Shown here: positions 25,858-34,457 of the stretch, piece after piece | Numbering within the stretch: the first letter of the stretch is position 1 | Layout: each line of letters begins with the position of its first letter | Assembly (NCBI RefSeq): GCF_000203915.1 | Contig: NC_008390.1 | Span: 3,348,001 to 3,412,000, forward strand | DNA from: Burkholderia ambifaria AMMD | Lineage (GTDB): Bacteria; Pseudomonadota; Gammaproteobacteria; Burkholderiales; Burkholderiaceae | DNA: 64,000 bases | Direction of reading: 5' to 3' | The notes under the pieces: model-generated | The model's database searches: none | The model's input: the letters and a program-made list of their open reading frames with translations, nothing else | Told to the model about the DNA's origin: nothing | Position numbers and translations under genes: made by a program

Positions 25858-26199
25858 ATGACACCCGCGAAGTTCTTCCTGCGCTACACCGTGATCCCGT
25901 TCTTCGCGATCGTGCTGGTGGCCGTCTGGGCGTTCAACCGCGAATCGGGCGAAGTCGATGCGCGCCAGTATGCGGCGCTGGTGGCGGCCTATCCGTCGTT
26001 CACGCCGAAGTTGAAGCGCGAGGTGGCCGATGCGATGCGCGGCAGCGGCAGGCTCGGCAAGGCCGACTACGACGCGATCATGCGCGACGCGCTCGACGCC
26101 GGTTACGTGATGGACTGGCCGGCCGCGACGGAGGACGTCGGCGGCGAGCGCGGCCGGCTGCTCGGCCTCGTGAACAGCGACCGGCCGGCGTCGCCGTAG
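25858..26199 (+). CDS. Small single-pass membrane protein of unknown function (113 aa)
   Basis: MTPAKFFLRYTVIPFFAIVL begins a signal-anchor helix (about 8-26), followed by a mainly helical, charged domain (about 35-95, including LVAAYPSFTPKLKREVADAM). No known family recognised. A consensus -10 TATAAT lies at 25692-25697, without a good -35, about 160 bp upstream in a leader containing GC stems. The gene is divergent from the YoaK-like gene. Confidence 0.65.
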   Translation: MTPAKFFLRYTVIPFFAIVLVAVWAFNRESGEVDARQYAALVAAYPSFTPKLKREVADAMRGSGRLGKADYDAIMRDALDAGYVMDWPAATEDVGGERGRLLGLVNSDRPASP

Positions 26200-26247
26200 C
26201 GTTCGGTCACGCCCGGCATCGGTCGGCCGCCGCCGATCGGCTTCCGC

Positions 26248-26775
26248 TCACTGACCGATGCCGGTGAGCCCGATCAGCGCGCCGGCCGCGAGCAGCCACA
26301 ACGGATGAATGCGCGTGCGCCACGCGAGCACCGCGCATGCGGCGGTGATGCCCCACTGGATCGCGGTGCGATTCGACGCTTCCGAGATCAGCACCGCGCT
26401 GGCCGCGACGAGCCCGGCCGTGACCGGCATCAGCCCCTGCTGCACGTAGCGGCGCCACGGGCGGTCGCGAAAGCGCTCCCATGCATGCAGCGCGAGCACC
26501 GTGACGATCGAGGACGGCCCGAACTTCGCGATCGACGCGACCAGCAGCCCGGCCCAGCCGGCTACATGCCAGCCGACCAGCGACACGATCATCATGTTCG
26601 GCCCGGGAGCGGCCTGTGCGAGCGCGAACAGCGCGGTGAACTCGTGCGCGCTCATCCAGTGATGGACGTCGACCACCTGCCGCTGCATTTCCGGCAGGAT
26701 GGTGTTGCCGCCGCCGAACGCCAGGAGCGACAGTTGGCTGAAGATCGTCGCGATCGCGATCAGCGTGTCGTTCAT
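26248..26775 (-). CDS. Chromate transporter, C-terminal-half subunit
   Basis: 175 residues, one CHR domain with about five membrane segments. The signatures AFGGGNTILPEMQRQVV and AQAAPGPNMMIVSLVG are visible. Short-chain CHR proteins work as pairs equivalent to the two halves of ChrA, exporting chromate (or acting on sulfate) by proton antiport. It overlaps the partner gene by 4 bp (ATGA), so the two are coupled. Chromate specificity is a family assignment. Confidence 0.85.
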   Translation of the reverse strand: MNDTLIAIATIFSQLSLLAFGGGNTILPEMQRQVVDVHHWMSAHEFTALFALAQAAPGPNMMIVSLVGWHVAGWAGLLVASIAKFGPSSIVTVLALHAWERFRDRPWRRYVQQGLMPVTAGLVAASAVLISEASNRTAIQWGITAACAVLAWRTRIHPLWLLAAGALIGLTGIGQ

Positions 26776-27386
26776 GAGCGGCCTCCGTCGCGGGCGGCGC
26801 TGCGTTGCGATGCCGGTGTATCGCGGCGCCGCGACGCGAGCCAGATGCTGACGGGCGTCAGCACCAGCATCGTGGTCAGCAGCGGAACGCGCAGCACCGC
26901 GATCGCGACGAATGCGAGCGCCGCGATGCCTGCCGCCGTGCGCGGCGCGCGCAGCAACGGCTTCGCGACCTTCACGGCCATCGCGACGAGCAGGCCCGCT
27001 GCCGCGGCGGCGAGCCCGCCGAACAGGTGCTGCACGCGCGGATCGCCCTGCGTCTTCGCATACAGCACGCCGAGCGCGACGACGACGAGCGTCGGGCCCG
27101 CGATCAGCCCGAGAATGCCGGCGAACGCGCCCGCGACGCCGCGAAAGCGCATGCCGACGGCAACCGACAGGTTGATCACGTTGCCGCCCGGCAGGAACTG
27201 GCAGAGGCCGAGCAGATCGGTGAATTCGTCGGCGGACAGCCATTTGCGCTCGTCGACGATCGTGCGCCGCGCGAACGGCAACGCGCCGCCGAACGACATC
27301 AGGCCGAGCGAGAGGAAGCCGGTGAACAGCTCGGCGAGGCCGATGCGGCGCGAGGGCGCGGCGGGCGGCGGGGAAACGGATTGCAT
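26772..27386 (-). CDS. Chromate transporter, N-terminal-half subunit
   Basis: 204 residues, second short CHR protein. SFGGALPFARRTIVDER and CQFLPGGNVINLSVAVGMRF are the N-domain equivalents of the motifs in the partner. The start at 27386 is supported by AGGAG 6-9 bp upstream; an in-frame ATG at 27401 is rejected. The pair is divergent from a LysR gene across a 95-bp control region with a perfect dyad, so it is probably regulated by that protein. Confidence 0.85.
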   Translation of the reverse strand: MQSVSPPPAAPSRRIGLAELFTGFLSLGLMSFGGALPFARRTIVDERKWLSADEFTDLLGLCQFLPGGNVINLSVAVGMRFRGVAGAFAGILGLIAGPTLVVVALGVLYAKTQGDPRVQHLFGGLAAAAAGLLVAMAVKVAKPLLRAPRTAAGIAALAFVAIAVLRVPLLTTMLVLTPVSIWLASRRRDTPASQRSAARDGGRS

Positions 27387-27459
27387 GGGGCTCCTCATCA
27401 AACGTGCCCCGAGATTACCGCCGTTCGGAATGCCGGCAAAACGATTTTATCGACGGGGC

Positions 27460-27480
27460 CTTGTGATCTAGAATCACAAG
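27460..27480. promoter_or_regulatory. LysR-type operator dyad at the LysR start codon
   Basis: CTTGTGAT-CTAGA-ATCACAAG, a perfect 8-bp inverted repeat with a 5-bp spacer, containing the T-N11-A core. It ends one base before the LysR ATG (27482) and lies 74 bp from the chromate-transporter start. Confidence 0.65.
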
Positions 27481-27481
27481 C

Positions 27482-28366
27482 ATGGCACGCGATCTCCCGC
27501 CCTTTTCCGCGCTTCGGGCCTTTGAAGCAGCGGCCCGACACGAAAGCTTCAGCGCCGCCGGCGACGAGCTGCATGTGACTCACGGTGCCATCAGCCGGCA
27601 GATCGCCGGCTTCGAGGCGTGGCTCGGCAAGCCGGTGTTCCATCGCTACGGCAAGCGCGTGAGGCTCACCGACGAAGGCCGCCGTTATCTGGACACCGTG
27701 CGCGCCGCGTTCGACAGCATCGCGCTCGCCACCGAGCAGTTGCGCAACACGGGTGCCGCGCGCGTGCTGCGCATCAATGCGCTGCCCACCTTCGCGATGA
27801 AATGGCTGCTGCCGCGCCTGTCGCGGTTCCAGCGCGACGTGCCGAACGTCGAACTGAAGCTGTCCACGTCGAACGCGCCGCTCGACGCGCTCGACGGCTT
27901 CGACGTCGCAATCCGCCGCGGCCCCGGCCACTGGCCGAACTGCACGAGCGGCCACTTCCTCGACGAAAGCGTGATTCCGGTCTGCAGCCCCGCGCTGCTC
28001 AAGCGCGCGCCGATCACCCGCGCGGACGATCTCGCCCGGCACGTGCTGCTGCATTCGGATACGCGGCCGGAAGGCTGGCGCGACTGGTTCGCGGCGGCCG
28101 GCGTGACGCCGAAGGGGCGCAAGCGGCAGTCGTTCGACCACTTCTACCTGGCGCTGCAGGCGGCCGTCGACGGGCTGGGTGTCGCGCTCGGGCCGCTGCC
28201 GCTGATCGACGACGAACTCGCGAGCGGGCGCCTGGTGATGCCGCTCGACGGGCCGCGCATCGCGACGCGCAGCTATTGGTGGATCGCGCCGCGCGCGCCG
28301 GCGGACGATCCGCTCGTCGCGCAGTTCTGTGCGTGGCTGCAGGCGCAGTCGAACACCGGCGCGTAA
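27482..28366 (+). CDS. LysR-family transcriptional regulator, GcvA-like
   Basis: 294 residues. The N-terminal winged helix reads LPPFSALRAFEAAARHESFS and HVTHGAISRQIAGFEAWLGK. An effector-binding domain begins near residue 90 with VLRINALPTFAMKWLLPRL, typical of the GcvA subgroup. It probably controls the divergent chromate-transporter pair and itself through the dyad that touches its start codon. The effector is unknown. Confidence 0.85.
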   Translation: MARDLPPFSALRAFEAAARHESFSAAGDELHVTHGAISRQIAGFEAWLGKPVFHRYGKRVRLTDEGRRYLDTVRAAFDSIALATEQLRNTGAARVLRINALPTFAMKWLLPRLSRFQRDVPNVELKLSTSNAPLDALDGFDVAIRRGPGHWPNCTSGHFLDESVIPVCSPALLKRAPITRADDLARHVLLHSDTRPEGWRDWFAAAGVTPKGRKRQSFDHFYLALQAAVDGLGVALGPLPLIDDELASGRLVMPLDGPRIATRSYWWIAPRAPADDPLVAQFCAWLQAQSNTGA

Positions 28367-28375
28367 GGACGCACC

Positions 28376-28400
28376 GGCGGGCGGCATTGCACCGCCCGCC
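28376..28400. terminator. Hairpin between convergent LysR and permease genes
   Basis: GGCGGGCGG / CCGCCCGCC, 9-bp stem, 7-nt loop, no strong U-tract on either side. Confidence 0.5.
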
Positions 28401-28406
28401 CCCCAA

Positions 28407-29711
28407 TCAAACCACCGGCCCCGGTTCCTTTTCCTTGCGCAGGATCGCGTACAGGATGATCGCGCCGAACGTCGCGGTGCCGATCCCGCCGAGCCCGAAG
28501 CCGCCGAACTTCAGCGAGAAGTCGCCGGCGCCGAGCACCAGCGTGACGGCCGCGACGATCAGGTTGCGGTTGTCGGAGAAGTCGACCTTGTTGACGACCC
28601 AGATCCGCGCGCCCGTCACCGCGATCAGCCCGAACACGACGATCGACACGCCGCCGAGCACCGGGCCCGGAATCGTCTGGATCACCGCGCCGAACTTCGG
28701 CGAGAAGCCCAGCCCGATCGCGATCAGCGCGGCGACCGCGAACACCAGCGTCGAATAGATCCGCGTGACGGCCATCACGCCGATGTTCTCCGCGTAGGTG
28801 GTCACGCCCGTGCCGCCGACGCTGCCCGACACGATCGTCGCGAGCCCGTCGCCGATGAACGCGCGGCCGACGTAGCGGTCGAGGTTGTGGCCCGTCATCG
28901 CGCTGACGGCCTTGATGTGGCCGAGGTTCTCGGCGACGAGGATCACCGCGATCGGCGCGAGCATCAGCATCGCGTGCGGATCGAACACGGGCGCCCGGAA
29001 AGCCGGCACGCCGAACCACGCGGCATGCGCGACGATCGAGAAATCGATCGGCTTGCCGAGGCCCATCGCGTTGGTCGCGATCGCGTAGAGCGCGTACGCG
29101 ATCATGAGCCCGACGAGGATCAGCAGGCGCTGCATCATCCCGCGCGCGAACACCGCGACGCCGCCCACGCACAGCACCGTGACGAGCGCCATCACCGAGT
29201 CGAACGTCGAAGCCGACACGCCCTTGACCGCGATCGGCGCGAGGTTCAGCCCGATCACCGCGACCACCGCGCCGGTGACGACGGGCGGCATCAGCGTCTC
29301 GATCCAGCGCGTGCCGATCGCCTGCACCAGCGCGCCGAGCGCGACGTACACGACGCCGCACGCGACGATCCCGCCGAGCGCGACCGCGATGTTCGGGTTC
29401 GGGCCGCTGCCGCCGTACCCCGTCACCGCGATCACGAGGCCGATGAACGCGAAGCTCGAGCCGAGGTAGCTCGGCACGCGGCCGCCGACCAGCACGAAGA
29501 ACAGCAGCGTGCCGATGCCCGACATGAAGATACACAGGTTCGGGTCGAAGCCCATCAGCAGCGGCGCGAGCACGGTCGAGCCGAACATCGCGACGACGTG
29601 CTGCACGCCCATCGCGACCATCTGCGGCCACGCGAGGCGTTCGTCGGGGCCGACCACGCGCGACGCGCCGGTCGATTGCACCCGCCAGCGCGGGAAGTAG
29701 GAATCGGACAT
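28407..29711 (-). CDS. NCS2-family nucleobase permease (uracil/pyrimidine type)
   Basis: 434 residues from MSDSYFPRWRV; the frame is open much further upstream but those codons lie in the 7-bp repeat tract. About 14 membrane segments. The substrate-site motifs VAENLGHIKAVSAMTG and TGVTTYAENIGVMAVTRIYS are closer to UraA/RutG than to xanthine permeases, so uracil-proton symport is the best guess. An AGGAG lies 12-16 bp before the ATG, a long spacing. It is a single gene; a tandem repeat lies 186 bp upstream. Confidence 0.82.
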   Translation of the reverse strand: MSDSYFPRWRVQSTGASRVVGPDERLAWPQMVAMGVQHVVAMFGSTVLAPLLMGFDPNLCIFMSGIGTLLFFVLVGGRVPSYLGSSFAFIGLVIAVTGYGGSGPNPNIAVALGGIVACGVVYVALGALVQAIGTRWIETLMPPVVTGAVVAVIGLNLAPIAVKGVSASTFDSVMALVTVLCVGGVAVFARGMMQRLLILVGLMIAYALYAIATNAMGLGKPIDFSIVAHAAWFGVPAFRAPVFDPHAMLMLAPIAVILVAENLGHIKAVSAMTGHNLDRYVGRAFIGDGLATIVSGSVGGTGVTTYAENIGVMAVTRIYSTLVFAVAALIAIGLGFSPKFGAVIQTIPGPVLGGVSIVVFGLIAVTGARIWVVNKVDFSDNRNLIVAAVTLVLGAGDFSLKFGGFGLGGIGTATFGAIILYAILRKEKEPGPVV

Positions 29712-29895
29712 GGGGAAAAAGGGCTCCTGTCGAACGCCGGCTGCGGACGGTGCGCCGGTCTGGAAATCTGGCGCGAGTTTACGGAGCGGAAATGGGGCTG
29801 GCAAGCGCGAACCGCCGGTGCGACGGCCGCGCCGGGAGGAGCGGCGAACGGGCCCCGCGCGATCGCACGCGCCGGCCGGCCGCAGCCGCAGCCGC

Positions 29896-29987
<92 letters not shown>

Positions 29988-30025
29988 CCCGCTGCGACGT
30001 AAGCGTGCGCTCACATCGCAGCGGG
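29988..30025. terminator. Long hairpin downstream of flgL
   Basis: CCCGCTGCGA (29988-29997) pairs with TCGCAGCGGG (30016-30025). The inner bases also pair with one mismatch, giving a stem of about 17 bp. There is no U-tract. It abuts the 7-bp repeat tract and lies 12 bp after the flgL stop. Confidence 0.55.
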
Positions 30026-30036
30026 CGCCGTGGACA

Positions 30037-31278
30037 TCACGGATTGATGTACTGGAACAGCGACAGGTTCTGCAGCTGCACGTAGGCCTTCTGCGCACCG
30101 GTCAGCGCGTTCTGCACCTGCAGATACTGGCTGATCGTCGTCGTCATGTTGGTGCTGGTCAGGTCGGTCAGGTTGCTGGTCGTCTGCAGCGACGCGGTCT
30201 GGTTGACCGCCTGCATCGCCTTGACCTCCTGCTCGCGGCCGCCGACCGACGCCTGGATCGTCGTCACGTTGCGCATCGTGTTGCCGACCTTGATCGAGCC
30301 CGTCATCAGCGCGTTCGACAGCGCCGCGGCGGCAACGGGGTTGCCGGTCACGGGCGTCTTCAGCGCCGAGATCATCGAGTCGAGCGTCGAGAATATGTCC
30401 GCGCCGCCGCTCGCCTGCGGGCCGGGCGTCACGGCGAACGTGTCGCCGGCAGCCGGCGTGCCCGACACCGCCACCGTCATCCCGCCGCCGAGCGCGATCG
30501 ACGCGCCCGCCGTGTACGCCTGCGCGGGCGTGGTGGTCGGCGGCTTGGCCGAGTTGTCGGTCACCGTGTAGGTCGGCGCGGCGGGCGTGCCGCCGAACGC
30601 GATCGAGAACTGATGGCCGTTGGTCGCGGCCGACGGGGTCGTGACGGTCACCGCGGTGATCGTGCCGGTGCCCGTGTTGGCGGCGCCGGCCGACGGCACC
30701 GGGGCGCTGCCGAGCGACGGCACCGACATGAACACCGCCGAACCGGTGTCGCCCTGCGCCACGCTGCTCGAATCGCCGATCTGCACCTGGCGCGTGCCCG
30801 AGTCGCCGACGTAGCTGACGCTGCCGTTCGGGCTGCTGGTAAACGGCGCCGACGAATTGTTCAGGCCGGCGAACAGGTAGTTGCCGGCCCCGTCGTTCGA
30901 GTTCGCGAGCGTCATCAGCTGGTCGCGATAGCCTTGCAGCTGCGTCGCGAGCGCCGAGCGGTCGCTGTCGGCGAGCGAGCCGTCGCCGGCGCGCACGACG
31001 AGCGTCTGCACGCCGGTCAGCACGCCGCTCACGCTTTGCAGCGCTTGATCCTCGGCCTGCAGCGACGCGAGCGCCGCGGTCTGGTTGGTCGCGTACTGCG
31101 ACAGCGTCGCCGACGTCATCGACAGCTGCACGGCCTGCGCCGCGCCGACCGGGTTGTCGGCCGGCGTCTGCAGGCTCACGCCGCTCGCGATCTGCTGGTA
31201 CAGCTGCGCGAGCTGCGCCTGCTGATCGTTCATCTGGGAAACGTTCAGCTGAAAGAACTGGGCGCTGGAAATTCGCAT
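30037..31278 (-). CDS. flgL: Flagellar hook-associated protein 3 (hook-filament junction)
   Basis: 413 residues. N-terminus MRISSAQFFQLNVSQMNDQQ and C-terminus TTTISQYLQVQNALTGAQKA are the paired coiled-coil ends of the flagellin superfamily; the middle is a variable Gly/Thr/Ala-rich domain. FlgL joins FlgK to the first flagellin subunits and is exported through the flagellar pore. It follows flgK by 22 bp, transcribed from the FliA promoter upstream of flgK. Confidence 0.95.
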   Translation of the reverse strand: MRISSAQFFQLNVSQMNDQQAQLAQLYQQIASGVSLQTPADNPVGAAQAVQLSMTSATLSQYATNQTAALASLQAEDQALQSVSGVLTGVQTLVVRAGDGSLADSDRSALATQLQGYRDQLMTLANSNDGAGNYLFAGLNNSSAPFTSSPNGSVSYVGDSGTRQVQIGDSSSVAQGDTGSAVFMSVPSLGSAPVPSAGAANTGTGTITAVTVTTPSAATNGHQFSIAFGGTPAAPTYTVTDNSAKPPTTTPAQAYTAGASIALGGGMTVAVSGTPAAGDTFAVTPGPQASGGADIFSTLDSMISALKTPVTGNPVAAAALSNALMTGSIKVGNTMRNVTTIQASVGGREQEVKAMQAVNQTASLQTTSNLTDLTSTNMTTTISQYLQVQNALTGAQKAYVQLQNLSLFQYINP

Positions 31279-31300
31279 CGCTTCTATTCCTCGAATCCGG

Positions 31301-33298
31301 TCAGTTGAACAGGCCGAGCACGGTCTGGAACAGCGTCGCCGCCGTCTGGATCACCTTCGCGTTCGCCTGGTAAAGCTGCTGGTACTGCATCAGGTTCGCC
31401 GCTTCCTCGTTCTGGTTCACGCCCGACACCGACTGCTGCGCGGTCGTGATCTGGCCGACCAGCGAGGTCTGCGCGGCGCTCGACGACTTCAGCTGGCTCG
31501 CCGTGTTGCCGATCGCGTTCACGTACTTCGCATATGCGCCGGTCAGCGTCGTCGTGCCGCCGCCGAGCGACTTCGCGGTGACGAGCTGCGACAGCGCGAG
31601 CGCGTTGGAGCCGTCGCTCGTGCCGCCCGCGTACGGTCCGATCGTGAAGGAGTCGCCGTCGGACGGCGCGCCGGACAGCGTGACGGTCACGCCGTTCATC
31701 ACGCCCGCCGGCGCCGGCTGTGTGGTGCTCGTGATCGTCAGCTTCGCGCCGGCCGTCGCGTCGTACGGCACGCTGTCGGTCGGGCTCGTGATCGTCACCG
31801 AGGTGGGCGGCGTGCCCGCGATCGTCACCGTGGTGCCGGCCTGGAAGCCCGACAGCGACTTCGACGCCGCGTCGTAGGTGAGCTTGGTCGGCGTGGTCGG
31901 GACCTGGTAGCCGGCGCTCACCGCGCCCTGCGCGATCTTGCCCGTGCCGAGGTTGGTGCTCGACGCCGCCGCGACCACCGGCGACGCGGCCGCGATCGCC
32001 GAACCGCTCGTCGTCGCGAGGCCGAAGCCGTTCAGCGCGCCGCGCGTCGGCAGCACGGTGAACTGGTCGCCGGCATTCATCGAGCCCGACGCGAACGAGA
32101 AGGCCAGCCCGCCGATCGACGCCGGCATCGACGTCGACTGGCCGACCACCGACCCGCTCGCGCGGTCGGTCAGCGTGTAGTTGGTGCCGTCGTACGACAG
32201 CGTGTAATCGCTCGTGGTCGGCTGCGCGGCGTTGGCGAACGAGACGGAAAGCGACGCGGTGCCGGTATTGCCCTGGTTCGAATAGACGGCCGGGTTCGCC
32301 ACCGCGAACAGGTTGCCGCCCGGCTTGCCCGACAGGTCGATGCCGAGCGCGTTCTGCCCGTTGACCTGCGCGGCGAAGCTGGTGGCGAGCGCGCCGAGCT
32401 GCGCCTGCGCGGGGTCGAGCGTCTGGCTGCGGAACGCGAGCAGGCCGCCGAGCGTGCCGCCCGACAGCGACGTGTCCGGCAGCGCCTGGTTCGGGCCCGG
32501 CGGGTTCGCGCCGGCGATGCCTTGCGACACGACGGTCAGCTCGCTCGGATCGGACGGCGACGTGACCGTCGCGAGCTGGTAGCTCTTGTCGGCGACGACG
32601 AGCGGCTGGCCGCCCGCGAGGAACACGCTGTAGCCGCTGTCGTTGCGCACGACCTGCACGCCGGCGAGGCTCGACAGGTTCGACACCGCGAGGTCGCGCT
32701 GGTCCATCAGCTGGTTGGGCGGCTGCCCCTGGCTGCTCGCCGCCGCGATCTGCTGGTTCAGTTGCGCGATCTGCGACGTGTACGTGTTGATCTGCGACAC
32801 GGTGCTGGTGAGCTGCGTGTTCACGCTCTGGCGCAGCGCGTCGTACTGCTGGCCGGCCGCCTTGAGTTGATCGGCGAGCACCTGCGCGTTGCTGATCGCG
32901 GTCTGCCGCACCGACGGATCGGACGCATTGTTCGCGACGTTCTGCAGCCCGGTGAAATAGCCGGTGATCGCGGTCGAGATGCCGGCCGTCGGGCTGCCGA
33001 CGTAGTTGTTCAGCTGCGCGACGAGCGAATACCACGTCGACAGCGCGCCGCCCTGCGACTGCGCGCTGTTCAACTGGTCGCTCAGGTACTGGCTGTACTG
33101 CCGCTGCACGGTGACGGTGTTCACGCCCTGCGGCATGTAGCCGCTCGACGTGTACTGGCCGCTTGCCTCGGCATAGACGGGGCGCTCGACCGAATAGCCG
33201 GGCGTCGCGGCATTGCTGATGTTCTGACCGGTCGTCGTGAGGCCCCAGAGCGCGGCATTGAGGCCGCTGACGCCGAGGTTCATGAGTGTGTTGGACAT
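31301..33298 (-). CDS. flgK: Flagellar hook-associated protein 1
   Basis: 665 residues, at the long end for FlgK because of a large Ala/Thr/Gly-rich D2/D3 region (about 310-560). The N-terminal rod/hook motif NLGVSGLNAALWGLTTTGQN ISNAATPGY (written in two parts) and the C-terminal SGVNQNEEAANLMQYQQLYQ ANAKVIQTA are conserved. It sits at the hook tip and starts filament assembly. A FliA promoter is readable 56 bp upstream, so flgKL is a late unit separate from the flgB-J operon. Confidence 0.95.
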   Translation of the reverse strand: MSNTLMNLGVSGLNAALWGLTTTGQNISNAATPGYSVERPVYAEASGQYTSSGYMPQGVNTVTVQRQYSQYLSDQLNSAQSQGGALSTWYSLVAQLNNYVGSPTAGISTAITGYFTGLQNVANNASDPSVRQTAISNAQVLADQLKAAGQQYDALRQSVNTQLTSTVSQINTYTSQIAQLNQQIAAASSQGQPPNQLMDQRDLAVSNLSSLAGVQVVRNDSGYSVFLAGGQPLVVADKSYQLATVTSPSDPSELTVVSQGIAGANPPGPNQALPDTSLSGGTLGGLLAFRSQTLDPAQAQLGALATSFAAQVNGQNALGIDLSGKPGGNLFAVANPAVYSNQGNTGTASLSVSFANAAQPTTSDYTLSYDGTNYTLTDRASGSVVGQSTSMPASIGGLAFSFASGSMNAGDQFTVLPTRGALNGFGLATTSGSAIAAASPVVAAASSTNLGTGKIAQGAVSAGYQVPTTPTKLTYDAASKSLSGFQAGTTVTIAGTPPTSVTITSPTDSVPYDATAGAKLTITSTTQPAPAGVMNGVTVTLSGAPSDGDSFTIGPYAGGTSDGSNALALSQLVTAKSLGGGTTTLTGAYAKYVNAIGNTASQLKSSSAAQTSLVGQITTAQQSVSGVNQNEEAANLMQYQQLYQANAKVIQTAATLFQTVLGLFN

Positions 33299-33353
33299 GC
33301 GCGATCCTGATGAGCCGGCCGCGCTGCGGCCGCCGGGTTGCGTGACTCCCGGT

Positions 33354-33380
33354 ATAACGGCCGCGGATCGGAAAAATTGA
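33354..33380 (-). promoter_or_regulatory. FliA (sigma-28) promoter of flgKL
   Basis: Minus strand: TCAATTTT (33380-33373), 11-bp spacer, GCCGTTAT (33361-33354), against the consensus TAAAGTTT-N11-GCCGATAA. Six of eight bases match in each half, with exact spacing, 56 bp before flgK. A GC hairpin (33316-33332) lies in the resulting leader. Confidence 0.7.
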
Positions 33381-33459
33381 GGAAAAAATGCACGCGCGGC
33401 GCGCGCTCGCGCGTCGCCGGTTGAGGGCCGCGGCGGACGCTGCCGGCGCCGCTGCGAAG

Positions 33460-33479
33460 GCGGCCCCGAGCGGGGCCGC
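33460..33479 (-). terminator. Hairpin downstream of ycgR
   Basis: GCGGCCCC / GGGGCCGC, 8-bp stem with a 4-nt loop, 11 bp after the ycgR stop. No U-tract. Confidence 0.4.
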
Positions 33480-33490
33480 GAGGGGGTACG

Positions 33491-34246
33491 TCAGGCCCGC
33501 GCGAGCGAGCGGCGCTTCATCTCGAGCTGCGTGATCAGGCGCTGCAGCGTATTCTCCGCGCTGCCCGGCAGCGACATGAAGCGAAAGCCGAGCTGGTAGC
33601 GCCGCGAACCGTTCGGCATCTGCGTCGAACGCTGCGACACGAGGCGCAGCTCGAGCGACAGCTTGCCGTGGCCGGTCAGCTCGAGCTCGACGTCCGGCAG
33701 CAGCGTGCCGACCTCGAGCGCCTCGACGCGCTCGTCGGCCGTGCGCAAGCCGACGCCGCCGAGCGACAGGTTATGCACCTCGAACACGAAGCTCTCGCCG
33801 TCCGGCAGCGTGCCGCGGCAGAGGAACGGATCGACGATCGGCGCATCGACGCGGAAGTACTCGCGGCGCTGGATGCACATCAGCACGTCGGGGAAATCGG
33901 CGACGAACGCGGGCAGCCCCTCGTAGCGCGTCTCGCGCGGCGTGCTCGTGGTGAATTCGACGCGCACGCCCTCCGGCGCGGCCGAGAACGTGCAGTGCGA
34001 CGCGGCGAGGATGCTGGCGTTCTGCTCGGACAGCGCGCCCCAGTCGAACGTGAACGTGCGCGCGCCGACGTCGACCTCGAGCAGGCGCGTGACGAGCTGG
34101 CCGCCCGGGTACTGGACGGTCAGGAAGTCGCCGCGATTCACGAGATTGCGCAGCTGCACGCCGATCTCCAGCGGATTGCGGCGGGCGTAGTCAGGCCCGG
34201 AATGGCCCGCATCCAGGCTCGGATCGGTCGACGTTTCGATATTCAT
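33491..34246 (-). CDS. ycgR: Flagellar brake protein, c-di-GMP-binding PilZ (YcgR)
   Basis: 251 residues: an N-terminal YcgR domain (about 25-120, NPLEIGVQLRNLVNRGDFLT) and a C-terminal PilZ domain (about 125-245). The c-di-GMP-binding residues are visible in QRREYFRVDAP (RxxxR) and NLSLGGVGL (NxSxxG). YcgR slows motor rotation when c-di-GMP is high. It lies between flgJ and flgK on the same strand but has its own near-consensus FliA promoter, with a terminator-like hairpin inside the leader. Confidence 0.92.
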   Translation of the reverse strand: MNIETSTDPSLDAGHSGPDYARRNPLEIGVQLRNLVNRGDFLTVQYPGGQLVTRLLEVDVGARTFTFDWGALSEQNASILAASHCTFSAAPEGVRVEFTTSTPRETRYEGLPAFVADFPDVLMCIQRREYFRVDAPIVDPFLCRGTLPDGESFVFEVHNLSLGGVGLRTADERVEALEVGTLLPDVELELTGHGKLSLELRLVSQRSTQMPNGSRRYQLGFRFMSLPGSAENTLQRLITQLEMKRRSLARA

Positions 34247-34292
34247 GGCTAGCCGGTTTTCTTGTCAGGGCGCCCGGACGAACGGTGCGCAG

Positions 34293-34319
34293 TAAAACCG
34301 GGCCAGAACAGGGCCCGGT
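34293..34319 (-). terminator. Terminator-like hairpin in the flgJ-ycgR gap (possible attenuator)
   Basis: Minus strand: ACCGGGCC, 7-nt loop, GGCCCGGT, followed by TTTTAC. It can end transcripts arriving from flgJ. It also lies about 10-35 nt after the predicted ycgR transcription start, inside the ycgR leader. Confidence 0.65.
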
Positions 34320-34335
34320 AGCAGGTCTCACACAC

Positions 34336-34362
34336 TTAGCGGCAGTGCTCCCCGAAAGTTTA
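34336..34362 (-). promoter_or_regulatory. FliA (sigma-28) promoter of ycgR
   Basis: Minus strand: TAAACTTT (34362-34355), 11-bp spacer, GCCGCTAA (34343-34336). Seven of eight bases match the consensus in each half. It lies 90 bp before the ycgR start. An opposed FliA-like element overlaps its -35 (plus strand 34354-34379). Confidence 0.8.
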
Positions 34363-34457
34363 GATCGAATTGCCGATATTTTTCGCGCAAACGTTGAAAA
34401 CCGCGCGCGGCGGGGTGCCGGGCGCGGTCCGAGAGGCGGCGGAACGGGGGCTGCCCG

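Noticed and set aside
28273..29631. Long antisense and alternative-frame ORFs over the permease
   Set aside because: Asp/Arg/Gly-rich shadow frames; the NCS2 permease frame explains the region.
30620..30814. Small plus-strand ORFs opposite flgL and flgK
   Set aside because: Complement of Thr/Ala-rich repeats in the hook-associated proteins; no start signals or homology seen.
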